DNA of 64,000 bases from Prochlorococcus sp. AG-670-N10 (GTDB taxonomy: Bacteria; Cyanobacteriota; Cyanobacteriia; PCC-6307; Cyanobiaceae): NCBI GenBank assembly GCA_003209065.1, contig QCSX01000006.1, forward strand, positions 1 to 64,000, in the 5' to 3' direction. The translations under genes were made by a program, and so were the position numbers. Of this stretch, positions 1-10,066 are shown in pieces. Numbering within the stretch: position 1 is the stretch's first letter; each line of letters starts with the position of its first letter. The notes beneath the pieces are model-generated. The model was not told the DNA's origin. It made no database searches and was given only the letters and a program-made list of their open reading frames with translations.

Positions 1-68
1 TAACCATAATCGTTTCGATTATTCACTATAGTTTCTAAATATCCTTAATTGCTTGCTTACTAAAAAAT

Positions 69-1130
69 ATGCTTAATTTAATAAAGAAGAATTTAAATAT
101 AAAAAGTGGAATTGCATTAATTGTTTTAGCAGCTTTTTTTGTCTTTTTAAGTAATTCTTTTAAGAAAAACAAATCAAAAGACATATCCAACTTTGTAGTT
201 TCCGTTGAAAAGGGAATTCTTTCTGAATCAATTAACACTAGTGGAGAAGTAAAGGCTACTAGAACAAGCAATATTGGGCCAAGAAAACAAGGAATACTAG
301 AAGAAATTAAAGTAGAAGAAGGTGATCTCGTAGAAAAGGGCCAAATTTTGGCTACTCTCGATGATGAAGATTTCATCTATAAGCTTGAAGAACTTGAATT
401 AAATTTAAAAAAACAAAAATCTGAATATTTAAGAAGAGAATTTTTATTCAAAGAAGGAGCAGTTAGTAAAGAGGATTATGAAAGCTATAAAAACAAGTAC
501 AACACAAGCGAAGCGAAATTTAGTGATGCAAAAGCTGAAAAAGATTTTTATTCTATAAAAGCTCCATACCCAGGGAAAATAACAGCTAAATATGCAGAGA
601 TAGGTTCGTACGTTACACCTAGTTCAAATTTAAGTTCGGAATCTAAAGCTAAAAACTTTATTTTTGAATTATCAGAAGGTCTTGAAATTATTGCCAAAGT
701 TCCAGAGAGTGATATAGGAAGGATAAAAACAGGTCAAGAAGCCTCTGTAAGGATAGAAGCTTATCCCTCAAATAAATACAGAGCAATAGTTAAAAAAATA
801 GCCGAAAGGGCAGTAAAAGATAATAATGTAACTTCATTCGAAGTAACCTTGAAATTCAAAGAAATCTCTGAGGAAATAAAAATTGGTATGACCGCTGACC
901 TTGAATTTAAAGTTAAAAGTAGTGAAGAAAAAATCTTAGTTCCGACAGTTTCGATTGTCACCGAAAAAGGTGAAAAAGGTGTCTTAAAAGTAGATAAAAA
1001 TAATGCTCCTAAATTTGAAAAGATAGAAATAGGTATTAGTAGCGGCAATAAAACTTCAATAATTGATGGTTTAAAACCAGGAGAACAAATCTTTATTGAT
1101 ATTCCACCTTGGGCGAATAAAAGAAAATGA
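69..1130 (+). CDS. HlyD-family periplasmic adaptor protein
   Basis: This is a 353-residue membrane-fusion (adaptor) protein of a transport system that exports substrates across the envelope. An N-terminal membrane anchor (about residues 12-31, hydrophobic after a lysine-rich start) is followed by a biotinyl-lipoyl-like strand region (GILEEIKVEEGDLVEKGQ). A short coiled-coil hairpin (about 110-150) comes next, then a second lipoyl half (IKAPYPGKI) and a beta-barrel region. It lacks a partner ABC or RND gene in the window; its left neighbour is not visible. Its stop overlaps the polA start (ATGA), so the two are probably cotranscribed. The family is clear; the substrate is unknown. Confidence 0.85.
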   Translation: MLNLIKKNLNIKSGIALIVLAAFFVFLSNSFKKNKSKDISNFVVSVEKGILSESINTSGEVKATRTSNIGPRKQGILEEIKVEEGDLVEKGQILATLDDEDFIYKLEELELNLKKQKSEYLRREFLFKEGAVSKEDYESYKNKYNTSEAKFSDAKAEKDFYSIKAPYPGKITAKYAEIGSYVTPSSNLSSESKAKNFIFELSEGLEIIAKVPESDIGRIKTGQEASVRIEAYPSNKYRAIVKKIAERAVKDNNVTSFEVTLKFKEISEEIKIGMTADLEFKVKSSEEKILVPTVSIVTEKGEKGVLKVDKNNAPKFEKIEIGISSGNKTSIIDGLKPGEQIFIDIPPWANKRK

Positions 1131-4057
1131 GTTTGAAATCTAAAGACTCAAAAAAACCAATTTTACTTTTAGTTGATGGCCATTCTTTAGCCTTTAGAAG
1201 CTTTTATGCATTTAGCAAAGGGGTTGATGGGGGATTAACAACTAAAGAAGGTTTTCCAACTAGTGTCACCTATGGATTTTTAAAGAGTCTTCTAGATAAT
1301 TGCAAAAATATTAATGCTGAAGGCGTTTGTATTACCTTTGATACAGAAAAACCAACTTTTAGACATGAGTTAGATCCAAATTATAAAGCTAATAGAGATG
1401 TGGCTCCAGATGTTTTTTTTCAAGATATTGAACAACTAGAAATCATCTTGAAAGAAAGTCTTAATTTACCTATTTTCAAATCACCAGGATTCGAAGCTGA
1501 TGATCTATTAGGAACAATTGCTAATGATGCATCCTCAAAAGGTTGGTGTGTAAATATTCTTTCTGGGGATCGAGATTTATTTCAACTAGTTGATGATCAA
1601 AAAGATATTTATGTTCTCTATATGGGGGGAGGTCCTTATGCTAAAAGTGGTAATCCGACTTTAATGAATAAAAATGGAGTCAAAGAAAAACTGGGAGTTT
1701 ATCCAGAAAGAGTTGTAGATCTGAAGGCCTTAACTGGTGATAGTTCTGATAATATCCCAGGAATTAAAGGTGTAGGACCAAAAACAGCTATTAATTTATT
1801 AAAAGAGAATGATACCTTAGACGGGATTTATAAAGCCTTGGAAATTATTCAAAAAGATGAAGATAAAAAATATCAGGGTTTTATAAAAGGAGCCGTTAAG
1901 GAAAAGTTAAAAAATGATAAATTCAATGCTTATCTTTCAAGAGATTTAGCAAAGATAGATGTTGAAGTGCCTCTGGTATTAAGCAATGGATATGAACTAA
2001 ATCAAATAAACAAAGCTGCTCTATCCGAATCTTTACAAAAACTTGAATTATCAACTTTACTGAGGCAAGTTGATATTTTTAATTCAGCATTTAGTAAAGG
2101 TGGTTTTAATAAAAATAATGCGGAAAAACAAAAGGGAAAAGAGTCAAAAGTTTCAGCTTCAAAAGATTTAGAAGAAACAGAACATGAAATCCCAAAAATC
2201 AAGGTAACTATAGTTAATGATTTTAAATTACTAGATCAACTAGTTAAAAAATTAGAGATTACCAAGGAGATAGTTGCGTTAGATACTGAGACAAATAGTT
2301 TAAATCCCCTAGAGGCAGAACTTGTAGGTATAGGTTTTTGTCTTGGTGAAGATCTTAATGATTTATTTTATATACCCATTGCTCATCAATCACAAAAAAA
2401 TGAGTTAAATCAATTATCAATTGAAGACATATTTTCTAATTTAAGATCATGGATAGAAAATCCAGAAAAAGAAAAAACACTTCAAAATTGTAAGTTTGAT
2501 AGACAAATATTTTATAACCATGGGCTAAATCTTAGAGGAGTTATTTTTGATACCCTGTTAGCAGATTACATTCTCAATAATCAGGAAAAACATGGATTAA
2601 GTGAAATTAGTTTTAGAGAATTTGGATTTAAGCCCCCAACTTTTAAAGAAACAGTTGGGAAATATAAAGATTTTTCATTTGTCGACATTAATGATGCAAG
2701 TATTTATTGTGGTTACGATGTATTTCTGACTTACAAGATCGCGAAAATTTTTAAAGAACGATTTAATAATGAAAATAAGGGTTTAACAAAATTATTTAAA
2801 GAAATCGAATTACCTTTAGAGCCAGTCTTATCAGAAATGGAGATGAATGGAATCAGAATAGATACCACTTATTTAAATGAACTTTCTGAAGAATTAAAAA
2901 GTACATTAGAAAATATTGAGGAAAATGTTTTTGAAATAGCAAAGCAAGAATTTAATTTATCCTCTCCTAAACAACTTGGTGAAATATTGTTTGAGAAGTT
3001 AAATCTTGATAAAAAAAAATCAAGGAAAACAAAAACAGGTTGGAGTACTGATGCAGTTGTTCTTGAAAGATTAATAGAAGAACATGAGATAATTCCCTTC
3101 CTAATAAAACATAGAACTCTTAGTAAACTTTTAAGTACATATATTGATGCTCTTCCCAATCTTATTAGTGAAAAAACTGGAAGAGTTCATACTAATTTTA
3201 ATCAAGCAGCTACCGCCACTGGGAGATTAAGCAGTAGTAATCCTAATCTTCAGAATATCCCTGTCAGAACAGAATTCAGTAGAAGAATAAGAAAAGCCTT
3301 CTTGCCAGAAAAAGGTTGGAAATTACTATCGGCAGATTATTCTCAAATTGAATTAAGAATACTTGCTCACTTAGCTAATGAAGAAATTCTTATAAATGCA
3401 TTCCACAAAAATGATGATATTCACTCTTTAACAGCACGATTGATTTTTGAAAAGGAAGATATAAATTCTGACGAACGAAGAGTTGGTAAAACCATTAATT
3501 TTGGAGTTATTTATGGAATGGGTATAAAAAAGTTTGCACGCTCTACAGGGGTAAGTACGACTGAAGCAAAAGAATTTTTGATTAAATATAAAGAGAGGTA
3601 TGCCAAAATTTTTAAATTTCTAGAACTTCAAGAAAGGCTTGCACTCTCAAAAGGTTATGTGGAGACAATTTTTGGAAGAAAGAGAGAATTTAAATTTGAT
3701 AAAAATGGACTTGGTAGATTAATAGGAAAAGATCCGTATGAAATAGATTTGCAAACTGCCAGGAAAGCTGGAATGGAGGCTCAGTCATTAAGAGCCGCCG
3801 CAAATGCTCCTATTCAGGGTTCTAGTGCTGACATTATTAAAATAGCTATGGTTCAATTGAACAAAAAATTATTAGAGATGAATATTCCAGTTAAAATGCT
3901 TTTACAAGTTCATGATGAATTATTGTTCGAGGTCCAACCAGATTTCTTAGAAATCACAAAGCAACTAGTGAAAGAAACTATGGAAGATTGTGTGAAATTA
4001 AAGGTACCGCTTCTAGTCGATATCGGAGTTGGGAATAACTGGATGGAAACCAAATAA
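1127..4057 (+). CDS. polA: DNA polymerase I
   Basis: Repair and Okazaki-fragment polymerase with all three domains, 976 residues. The 5'-nuclease domain starts at DGHSLAFRSFYAF. The 3'-5' exonuclease domain looks intact: D386 and E388 in DTETNS, a KFDRQ exo II element and YCGYD exo III. The polymerase domain has motif A DYSQIE (D737), an O-helix region (RRVGKTINFGVIYG) and motif C VHDE (D930). Many bacterial family members have a degenerate proofreading domain; here the key acids are present. The start overlaps the upstream adaptor gene by four bases. Recognition is certain. Confidence 0.98.
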   Translation: MSLKSKDSKKPILLLVDGHSLAFRSFYAFSKGVDGGLTTKEGFPTSVTYGFLKSLLDNCKNINAEGVCITFDTEKPTFRHELDPNYKANRDVAPDVFFQDIEQLEIILKESLNLPIFKSPGFEADDLLGTIANDASSKGWCVNILSGDRDLFQLVDDQKDIYVLYMGGGPYAKSGNPTLMNKNGVKEKLGVYPERVVDLKALTGDSSDNIPGIKGVGPKTAINLLKENDTLDGIYKALEIIQKDEDKKYQGFIKGAVKEKLKNDKFNAYLSRDLAKIDVEVPLVLSNGYELNQINKAALSESLQKLELSTLLRQVDIFNSAFSKGGFNKNNAEKQKGKESKVSASKDLEETEHEIPKIKVTIVNDFKLLDQLVKKLEITKEIVALDTETNSLNPLEAELVGIGFCLGEDLNDLFYIPIAHQSQKNELNQLSIEDIFSNLRSWIENPEKEKTLQNCKFDRQIFYNHGLNLRGVIFDTLLADYILNNQEKHGLSEISFREFGFKPPTFKETVGKYKDFSFVDINDASIYCGYDVFLTYKIAKIFKERFNNENKGLTKLFKEIELPLEPVLSEMEMNGIRIDTTYLNELSEELKSTLENIEENVFEIAKQEFNLSSPKQLGEILFEKLNLDKKKSRKTKTGWSTDAVVLERLIEEHEIIPFLIKHRTLSKLLSTYIDALPNLISEKTGRVHTNFNQAATATGRLSSSNPNLQNIPVRTEFSRRIRKAFLPEKGWKLLSADYSQIELRILAHLANEEILINAFHKNDDIHSLTARLIFEKEDINSDERRVGKTINFGVIYGMGIKKFARSTGVSTTEAKEFLIKYKERYAKIFKFLELQERLALSKGYVETIFGRKREFKFDKNGLGRLIGKDPYEIDLQTARKAGMEAQSLRAAANAPIQGSSADIIKIAMVQLNKKLLEMNIPVKMLLQVHDELLFEVQPDFLEITKQLVKETMEDCVKLKVPLLVDIGVGNNWMETK

Positions 4058-4081
4058 TCTTCCAATAAAAACTTTTTTAAT

Positions 4082-5560
4082 ATGCTCAAATTATTTAATA
4101 CTTTAAATAAAAACGTTGAAGTCTTTAAACCAATTGATGAAGTAGTAAAAATATATTGCTGTGGCGTAACTGTATATGATTTATGTCATCTTGGGCATGC
4201 AAGAAGTTACATAGCTTGGGATGTTCTTAGAAGGTTTTTAATTTACAGAAATTATAAAGTTAAGTTTGTCCAGAATTTTACTGATATCGACGATAAGATT
4301 TTAAAAAGAGCAAGAGAAGAAAATTGTTCAATGCAGGAAGTTTCTCAAAAAAACATCATTGAATTTCATAAAGATATGGATTCATTGGGGATTATGAGAC
4401 CAGACAGCATGCCTACAGCGACCAACTCTATTCTAAGTATTGTTGAGTTAATTAAAATTTTAGAGAGTAAAGGATATGCATATTCTGTTGACGGAGATGT
4501 TTATTATTCAGTACTAAAAAATAAAAATTATGGGCAACTAAGCAATCAAAATATACAAGAACAAAATGTTAATCAACAGGGAAGAATTTCTGTGACTGAA
4601 AAGAGCAAAAAAGAGGCTCCTCAAGATTTTGCTCTATGGAAAAATGCAAAAGCGAATGAACCATCTTTTAATTCTCCATGGGGTGAAGGCAGACCTGGAT
4701 GGCATATTGAATGTTCAGCAATGGTAAAAGATGAATTAGGAGAAACAATTGATATCCATTTAGGTGGATCTGATCTGATCTTTCCTCACCATGAAAATGA
4801 GATTGCACAATCTGAATCGGCAAATAATAAAAAACTGGCAAATTATTGGCTACATAACGGAATGGTCAATGTAAACGGACAAAAGATGAGTAAATCATTG
4901 AAAAACTTCACCACGATAAGAGACTTATTAGAATCAGGAACAAGTCCAATGGCTCTAAGATATTTTGTTTTAACTGTAAACTACAGAAAACCACTTGACT
5001 TTACAGATGAGGCTTTGAAAAGTGCCTCCGAAGCATGGAAAAATATTAATGTTGCTCTTTCTTTTTTTGATATTACTAAAAATGAAAATCTATCTATTGA
5101 GGTAAATGAAACTAATGAATTTGTTGAAGAAACATATAAAGATATGATCAATTATGAAATATCTCAAAAAAAGATAAAGTTTACTAATGCTTTAAATAAC
5201 GACCTTAATACAGCAGGAGCAATTGCAATTGTTTATGAATTAGCCAAACCACTTAAAAACTTTTTAAATAAATTCCAAAGAATTAAAAACCTTAAAATAA
5301 ATACTAATGAAAAATTTCATCTTAGAGAAACTTTAAAAACACTAGAAGAACTGACTGATGTGCTTGGATTAAAAAAAGAAGAAATAAAAATCGAAAACAG
5401 AATCAATGAAGATCAAATACTATCCCTCATTAATAAAAGATTGGTAGCAAAAAAGGAAAAAGATTATGCAGAAGCCGATAAAATAAGAAATTCATTAAAG
5501 GAAAAAGGCGTAGAACTCATAGATCAATCCCCTGAACTTACAACATGGGTTAGGATCTAA
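4082..5560 (+). CDS. cysS: Cysteinyl-tRNA synthetase
   Basis: Class I aminoacyl-tRNA synthetase charging tRNA-Cys. The protein has 492 residues, the normal size. Visible signatures are the zinc-site cysteines near residues 26-27 (YCCGVTVYD), the HIGH-type motif HLGH (36-39), the zinc-site segment GWHIECSAM, HHENEIAQSE, and the KMSKS loop at 268-272. The C-terminal part holds the DALR-like helical domain, and the protein ends near the conserved NSLKEKGVELID stretch. It lies 24 bases after polA on the same strand, probably one transcription unit. No oddities were seen. Confidence 0.97.
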   Translation: MLKLFNTLNKNVEVFKPIDEVVKIYCCGVTVYDLCHLGHARSYIAWDVLRRFLIYRNYKVKFVQNFTDIDDKILKRAREENCSMQEVSQKNIIEFHKDMDSLGIMRPDSMPTATNSILSIVELIKILESKGYAYSVDGDVYYSVLKNKNYGQLSNQNIQEQNVNQQGRISVTEKSKKEAPQDFALWKNAKANEPSFNSPWGEGRPGWHIECSAMVKDELGETIDIHLGGSDLIFPHHENEIAQSESANNKKLANYWLHNGMVNVNGQKMSKSLKNFTTIRDLLESGTSPMALRYFVLTVNYRKPLDFTDEALKSASEAWKNINVALSFFDITKNENLSIEVNETNEFVEETYKDMINYEISQKKIKFTNALNNDLNTAGAIAIVYELAKPLKNFLNKFQRIKNLKINTNEKFHLRETLKTLEELTDVLGLKKEEIKIENRINEDQILSLINKRLVAKKEKDYAEADKIRNSLKEKGVELIDQSPELTTWVRI

Positions 5561-5642
5561 ATTTTAAGAAAAAACCCAATTTAAATTTTTTATTTTTTAA
5601 ATTCACCTTTAAGTGGGAAAATATTATAAATATTAGAGAAAT

Positions 5643-6872
5643 TTGAAATACATCACTGTGCTGGGTTCAACAGGTTCAATTGGAACTCAAACTCTCGAAA
5701 TAGTTAGTGAACTGCCTGATAAATTCAAAGTAGTGGCTCTTTCCGCAGGGAGAAATATAGACTTATTAACAGAACAAGTTAGTCAACATAAACCAGAAGT
5801 TATTGCTATAGAGGATGAAAATCTTTTAACAGATTTAAAAAATAATATTAACAATTTAGGAATAAGTAATCCTCCTATAGTTTTAGGTGGCCGAGAGGCC
5901 ATTAATTCAGTGGCAGCATGGGAGTCTGCCGATGCTGTAATTACTGGGATAGTAGGATGTGCTGGACTTATCCCGACGATGTCAGCAATAAAGGCTGGTA
6001 AAAATATTGCTCTTGCCAATAAAGAAACATTAATTGCTGCGGGGTCGGTTGTAATACCTGCTTTAAAGGAAAACAAAAGTAGACTTTTACCTGCAGACTC
6101 TGAGCATTCAGCTATCTTTCAATGCCTACAAGGATTACCTAATTATGAAAATGCCGATTTTTCAACAGGTCAAATCCCAAATGGTTTAAAAGCTATCCAT
6201 TTAACTGCCTCAGGAGGTGCTTTTAGAGATTGGGCAGTAGGGGATTTAAAAAATGTCACAGTAGAAGATGCGACTTCCCATCCCAATTGGAGTATGGGGA
6301 GAAAAATAACTGTAGATTCTGCCACTCTTATGAACAAAGGATTAGAGGTTATTGAAGCACATTATCTATTTGGGACGTCCTACGAAAATATTGAAATTGT
6401 TATTCATCCTCAAAGTATTATTCATTCAATGATTGAGATGGAAGATTCTTCTGTCTTAGCTCAATTAGGATGGCCAGATATGAAGCTCCCAATTTTATAT
6501 GCAATGAGTTGGCCAGAAAGATTCAAAACTAATTGGAAAAGATTTAATTTAACCGAGATTGGTCAACTTACATTTAAAAAACCGGACGAAGTAAAATATC
6601 CATGTATGGGACTTGCATACTCAGCAGGAAAATGTTCAGGGACAATGCCTGCAGTACTAAATGCCGCAAATGAAATGGCAGTAGATCAATTTCTAAAAGA
6701 AAAAATTTCTTTTCAAGAAATTCCTATCTTTATAAATAAAACTTGTGAATCACATTTGAATAAACTCAACTTAAGTCCAACATTAGAAGATATTCTAGAA
6801 GTCGATAATTGGGCCAGAATTTTTGTTCAAGAAGAGATAAAAAAAGGGAAAAAATATATCAACGTAGTTTAA
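5643..6872 (+). CDS. dxr: 1-deoxy-D-xylulose 5-phosphate reductoisomerase
   Basis: Second enzyme of the methylerythritol phosphate (MEP) isoprenoid pathway, converting DXP to MEP with NADPH. It has 409 residues and starts at TTG: the protein from there begins directly with the nucleotide-binding strand [13 protein letters not shown], as in the family. Other signatures are NKETLIAAG, the substrate and metal region [47 protein letters not shown] and NAANEMAV. In this pigment-rich phototroph it supplies precursors for carotenoids, phytol and quinones. The stop is five bases before the next GTG start, so coupling is likely. Confidence 0.97.
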   Translation: MKYITVLGSTGSIGTQTLEIVSELPDKFKVVALSAGRNIDLLTEQVSQHKPEVIAIEDENLLTDLKNNINNLGISNPPIVLGGREAINSVAAWESADAVITGIVGCAGLIPTMSAIKAGKNIALANKETLIAAGSVVIPALKENKSRLLPADSEHSAIFQCLQGLPNYENADFSTGQIPNGLKAIHLTASGGAFRDWAVGDLKNVTVEDATSHPNWSMGRKITVDSATLMNKGLEVIEAHYLFGTSYENIEIVIHPQSIIHSMIEMEDSSVLAQLGWPDMKLPILYAMSWPERFKTNWKRFNLTEIGQLTFKKPDEVKYPCMGLAYSAGKCSGTMPAVLNAANEMAVDQFLKEKISFQEIPIFINKTCESHLNKLNLSPTLEDILEVDNWARIFVQEEIKKGKKYINVV

Positions 6873-6877
6873 AAAAA

Positions 6878-7207
6878 GTGAACGTTCACAAGCACTTATT
6901 ACTTTGTGCAACTCCTACAAAACAAAAATGTTTTAAAGGAGATGAAGGCAATAAGACTTGGGAATGTCTTAAAAAGACTTTGAAAAATTATGAGAAGGAT
7001 CCTTCTTCAAAAAATATTCAAATATTAAGATCTAAAGTTGATTGTTTAAGAATATGTAAAAACGGACCAATTCTTCTTATTTGGCCTGATGGTATTTGGT
7101 ATGAAAAAGTTTCTCCAGAAAAAGTATCAGAAATTTTCACCTCTCATATTATTAATGGCTACCCAATCGAAAAGTGGATTTTCAAAAAAACTCCTTTTGA
7201 AAAATAA
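6878..7207 (+). CDS. (2Fe-2S) ferredoxin-like domain protein
   Basis: Small protein (109 residues from GTG at 6878) of the thioredoxin-like [2Fe-2S] ferredoxin type. It begins HKHLLLCATPTKQKC and later has VDCLRICKNGPILLIWPDGIWY, giving a Cys-x7-Cys pair and a Cys-x3-Cys pair that could hold the cluster. A longer reading from 6809 would overlap dxr by 64 bases with no family-like sequence, so I chose the GTG five bases after the dxr stop. The partner of this electron carrier is not evident from the neighbourhood. Confidence 0.85.
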   Translation: MNVHKHLLLCATPTKQKCFKGDEGNKTWECLKKTLKNYEKDPSSKNIQILRSKVDCLRICKNGPILLIWPDGIWYEKVSPEKVSEIFTSHIINGYPIEKWIFKKTPFEK

Positions 7208-7226
7208 TTTTAAAAATATATATTAT

Positions 7227-8324
7227 TTAAAGACTTAAAAGCCAATTCTTAACTGCTTCATCAGACCAACAACCATTATTTGAATGAAAACCATTATGCC
7301 CCCCTTTATTAGTTATTAGAATAGTTAATTTATCAAATGATTCATTTAAAGAATTTTTCAAATTTAAAGTACATTGATATGGAACCCAAGGATCATCCTT
7401 AGCGTGGATTAAAAGAGTAGGGGGAAGATTCTTAATTAAATTTTGAATCCTAAATATAGGTGAAGATTGATAATAATAATCCTCTAAAGATTTGAACCCC
7501 CAACTAGGTGCAGTGAAATTTGCATCAAATTCTCCTATCGTTTTTAAACCTTTAATTTTTTTACTCAAGCTACTTTTAGGAAATAAAATCCCTTCGTTTT
7601 TACATCCATCCCATAATTGCCTTTTCAAACGTTGCATTAACCATTTTTGATATAAAAAATTTCGAGGTCTTTCTATACAATTGCTACAAGCTAATAAATC
7701 TAAAGGGCTACTAACACAAGCCAACCCATCTAATAGTTTTCTTCTATTTCTTGAGCTGTAGTCTAAGCAGGCATTAAGAAGAATAGTTCCTCCTAAAGAT
7801 AATCCAACTCCAAATATAGGTAAATCTTCTTTATTTTTTAGAGAATCTTTAAATTCAGAATTAAGAAGTTGTCTAAAATTTTTAAGACCCAAAATAATAT
7901 CATTCGAACATCTTGCAGAATAATTCCCTTTCGCCAAATATCTAGCTGAACCAGCCCCTCTAAGATTTAATTTAAGAACTCCAAATCCATTATTAACTAA
8001 CTTTCTAGCAATTCGTTTTAAACCAAAACGCCTAGTAGATCCTCCTAATCCATGAGTAATAAGAACAATTCCTTTTAAAAAATCTAAGTTTTCTGGTAAC
8101 TCTAATAACCCTAAAAGATAATCACCCTCAAATTTTTCTGAGAGAATATTATTTATTGGTAAAAGTATTTTTTTATTTGTTTTATCTTGGAGAAGATCAA
8201 AAATAAATGTATCTCTTAAAGTTTGAAGGTCACCTCCAATCCAAGGGAAAGCCTGTCTAAAAGGTCTTTTGTTTATATAATCTGAGAACTTAAATGAGAG
8301 ATTACTATTTATCGCCAACTCCAA
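7227..8324 (-). CDS. Alpha/beta hydrolase, YheT-like
   Basis: Hydrolase of 365 residues resembling the YheT/EMB8 group. It shows an oxyanion-side segment HGLGGSTRRFG, a nucleophile elbow GVGLSLGG, an acid region HAKDDPWVP and a catalytic histidine in KGGHNGFH. The start is TTG, inside the last codons of pntB, giving a 20-base same-strand overlap; a second TTG two codons later is equally possible. The overlap implies translational coupling to the transhydrogenase operon. The substrate of this family in cyanobacteria is not known to me; esterase or lipase activity is only an inference. Confidence 0.85.
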   Translation of the reverse strand: MELAINSNLSFKFSDYINKRPFRQAFPWIGGDLQTLRDTFIFDLLQDKTNKKILLPINNILSEKFEGDYLLGLLELPENLDFLKGIVLITHGLGGSTRRFGLKRIARKLVNNGFGVLKLNLRGAGSARYLAKGNYSARCSNDIILGLKNFRQLLNSEFKDSLKNKEDLPIFGVGLSLGGTILLNACLDYSSRNRRKLLDGLACVSSPLDLLACSNCIERPRNFLYQKWLMQRLKRQLWDGCKNEGILFPKSSLSKKIKGLKTIGEFDANFTAPSWGFKSLEDYYYQSSPIFRIQNLIKNLPPTLLIHAKDDPWVPYQCTLNLKNSLNESFDKLTILITNKGGHNGFHSNNGCWSDEAVKNWLLSL

Positions 8325-9741
8325 GATCCTTTAATTCTCCAATTAACTCACTTAAAACTTTCTTGGCATCACCAAAAACCATAGAGGTATTTGGCAAGTC
8401 AAACAAATCATTTTTTATACCCGAATAACCAGCGCTCATACCTCTTTTTATTACAAAGACTGTTCTTGCTTCTTGGACATCAAGAACAGGCATTCCGTAT
8501 AAAGGAGAACTCTTGTCATTTTTTGCTTGAGGATTAACAACATCATTTGCCCCTAAGACCAAAACAACATCTGTTGCTGGGAATTCAGGATTAACAACAT
8601 CCATTTCTTTGAGTTGTTCATAAGGAACATCTGCTTCTGCCAAAAGAACATTCATATGTCCTGGCATTCTGCCTGCTACAGGATGAATCGCATATACAAC
8701 TTCAATACCATTTTGTTCTAGTTTTTTTGTTACTTCTCTCAAAGTATGTTGTGCTTGAGCCACAGCAAGACCATATCCGGGAACAACGATTACTCTATTT
8801 GCTGCCTCTAATGTTAATGCACATTCTTCAACACTACAGGAAGTTATATTTGTATATTCCCCTGATCCAGAAGATGTAGTAGTTTGTGCAGATAAAGAGC
8901 CTCCAAAAAGGACAGAAATCAGAGATCTGTTCATTCCTTTGCACATTACCTGAGTTAATATCAAGCCTGCTGCTCCCACCATTGCTCCAGCCACAATTAA
9001 AAGCTGACTGTCTACTACAAAACCTGCAGCTGCAGCTGCGATACCTGAATAGCTATTTAAAAGAGATATAACAACCGGCATATCAGCACCACCAATTGGC
9101 AAAGTTACCCCAATTCCTAAAAGAGTAGAGGCTATAACCAAAAGCCAAATCGAACTAACATTACCGCTTATTAGGTATATGAAAGATATCAATGAAGTTA
9201 CTCCAAAAACAATGTTTACAAAATGTCTAGCTTTAACCTGAGTCCATCCAGGGGTAGACAGCCAACCTTGTAATTTAGCCATTGCCACGATTGAACCTGA
9301 AAAAGTAATCGCACCAACAAATATTGAAACTGAAATTGAAGCATCATTAATAAAAGGTTCTAAAGATCCTGCTTTCGCTACTTCATTAAAAGGGAATAAA
9401 AATGCACCAATAGCTACCAATAGAGAAGACATTCCACCAAAACCATTGAACAAAGCTACAGTCTCTGGCATTGATGTCATTGGAACCTTCTTAGCAAGTA
9501 AAGTTCCTAACAAACTTCCCACTAAGGATCCAACAATGATCCATGCCCATGATTGAGCTGGGATTCCAGAAGTACCTAGATAGTAGGAGAGTAAACCTAT
9601 AACAGAAAGCAACATAGCAAATGCTGCTAATATATTTGCTTCTCTAGCTGACCTAACTTTTGATAACCCTTTTATACCAAGTGCTAATAAAAGAACTGCT
9701 AGAAGATCTATAACGAATTTAATAATATCAGGAAGATTCAT
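8305..9741 (-). CDS. pntB: NAD(P) transhydrogenase beta subunit
   Basis: Membrane and NADP(H)-binding subunit of the proton-translocating transhydrogenase (478 residues). About nine hydrophobic segments fill residues 1-270. They are followed by the soluble dIII domain with VIVVPGYGLAVAQAQH, the HPVAGRMPGHMNVLLAEA stretch and VLVLGANDVVNP, all typical of NADP binding. With PntA-1 and PntA-2 it couples hydride transfer from NADH to NADP+ to proton inflow across the membrane. It is last of the three pnt genes, separated from pntA-2 by 13 bases. Confidence 0.97.
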   Translation of the reverse strand: MNLPDIIKFVIDLLAVLLLALGIKGLSKVRSAREANILAAFAMLLSVIGLLSYYLGTSGIPAQSWAWIIVGSLVGSLLGTLLAKKVPMTSMPETVALFNGFGGMSSLLVAIGAFLFPFNEVAKAGSLEPFINDASISVSIFVGAITFSGSIVAMAKLQGWLSTPGWTQVKARHFVNIVFGVTSLISFIYLISGNVSSIWLLVIASTLLGIGVTLPIGGADMPVVISLLNSYSGIAAAAAGFVVDSQLLIVAGAMVGAAGLILTQVMCKGMNRSLISVLFGGSLSAQTTTSSGSGEYTNITSCSVEECALTLEAANRVIVVPGYGLAVAQAQHTLREVTKKLEQNGIEVVYAIHPVAGRMPGHMNVLLAEADVPYEQLKEMDVVNPEFPATDVVLVLGANDVVNPQAKNDKSSPLYGMPVLDVQEARTVFVIKRGMSAGYSGIKNDLFDLPNTSMVFGDAKKVLSELIGELKDLGVGDK

Positions 9742-9754
9742 TTTATGTAATTAA

Positions 9755-10051
9755 TTATTTATTTTTTTTTGTAGGTTTACGACTAAACATGGCAAGCATT
9801 CTGTCAGTTACAAAAAAACCACCTACAACGTTAAAAAGAGCAAATCCAAGAGATATTGATCCGATTATTAATAATGGACTATTTGGCTCTGCTTTTATGA
9901 TTGCAGTTAATGCTGCCAACATTGTTATACCTGAGATGGCATTTGCCCCACTCATTAAAGGTGTATGAAGTGTTGGAGGTACTTTTCCTATTAACTCCAG
10001 ACCTAATAAACTTCCAAGCAACAAGACCCAGAGCAAGCTATCAAAATTCAT
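9755..10051 (-). CDS. pntA-2: NAD(P) transhydrogenase alpha subunit, membrane part
   Basis: This 98-residue membrane protein corresponds to the C-terminal hydrophobic part of PntA, which in cyanobacteria and some other bacteria is a separate gene. Three hydrophobic segments are visible, with the family stretch KVPPTLHTPLMSGANAISG. The protein ends with a basic tail (FSRKPTKKNK). It lies between the other two subunit genes with 13- and 15-base gaps, so the operon order pntA-1, pntA-2, pntB is intact. Confidence 0.95.
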   Translation of the reverse strand: MNFDSLLWVLLLGSLLGLELIGKVPPTLHTPLMSGANAISGITMLAALTAIIKAEPNSPLLIIGSISLGFALFNVVGGFFVTDRMLAMFSRKPTKKNK

Positions 10052-10066
10052 AATTTAATTAAGACC

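Noticed and set aside
5579-5606. AATTTAAA/TTTAAATT hairpin after cysS
   Set aside because: Only A-T pairs, too weak to claim as a terminator in this composition.
6809-6877. Upstream extension of the [2Fe-2S] protein
   Set aside because: Would overlap dxr by 64 bases and adds basic residues foreign to the family; the GTG at 6878 follows the dxr stop by five bases.
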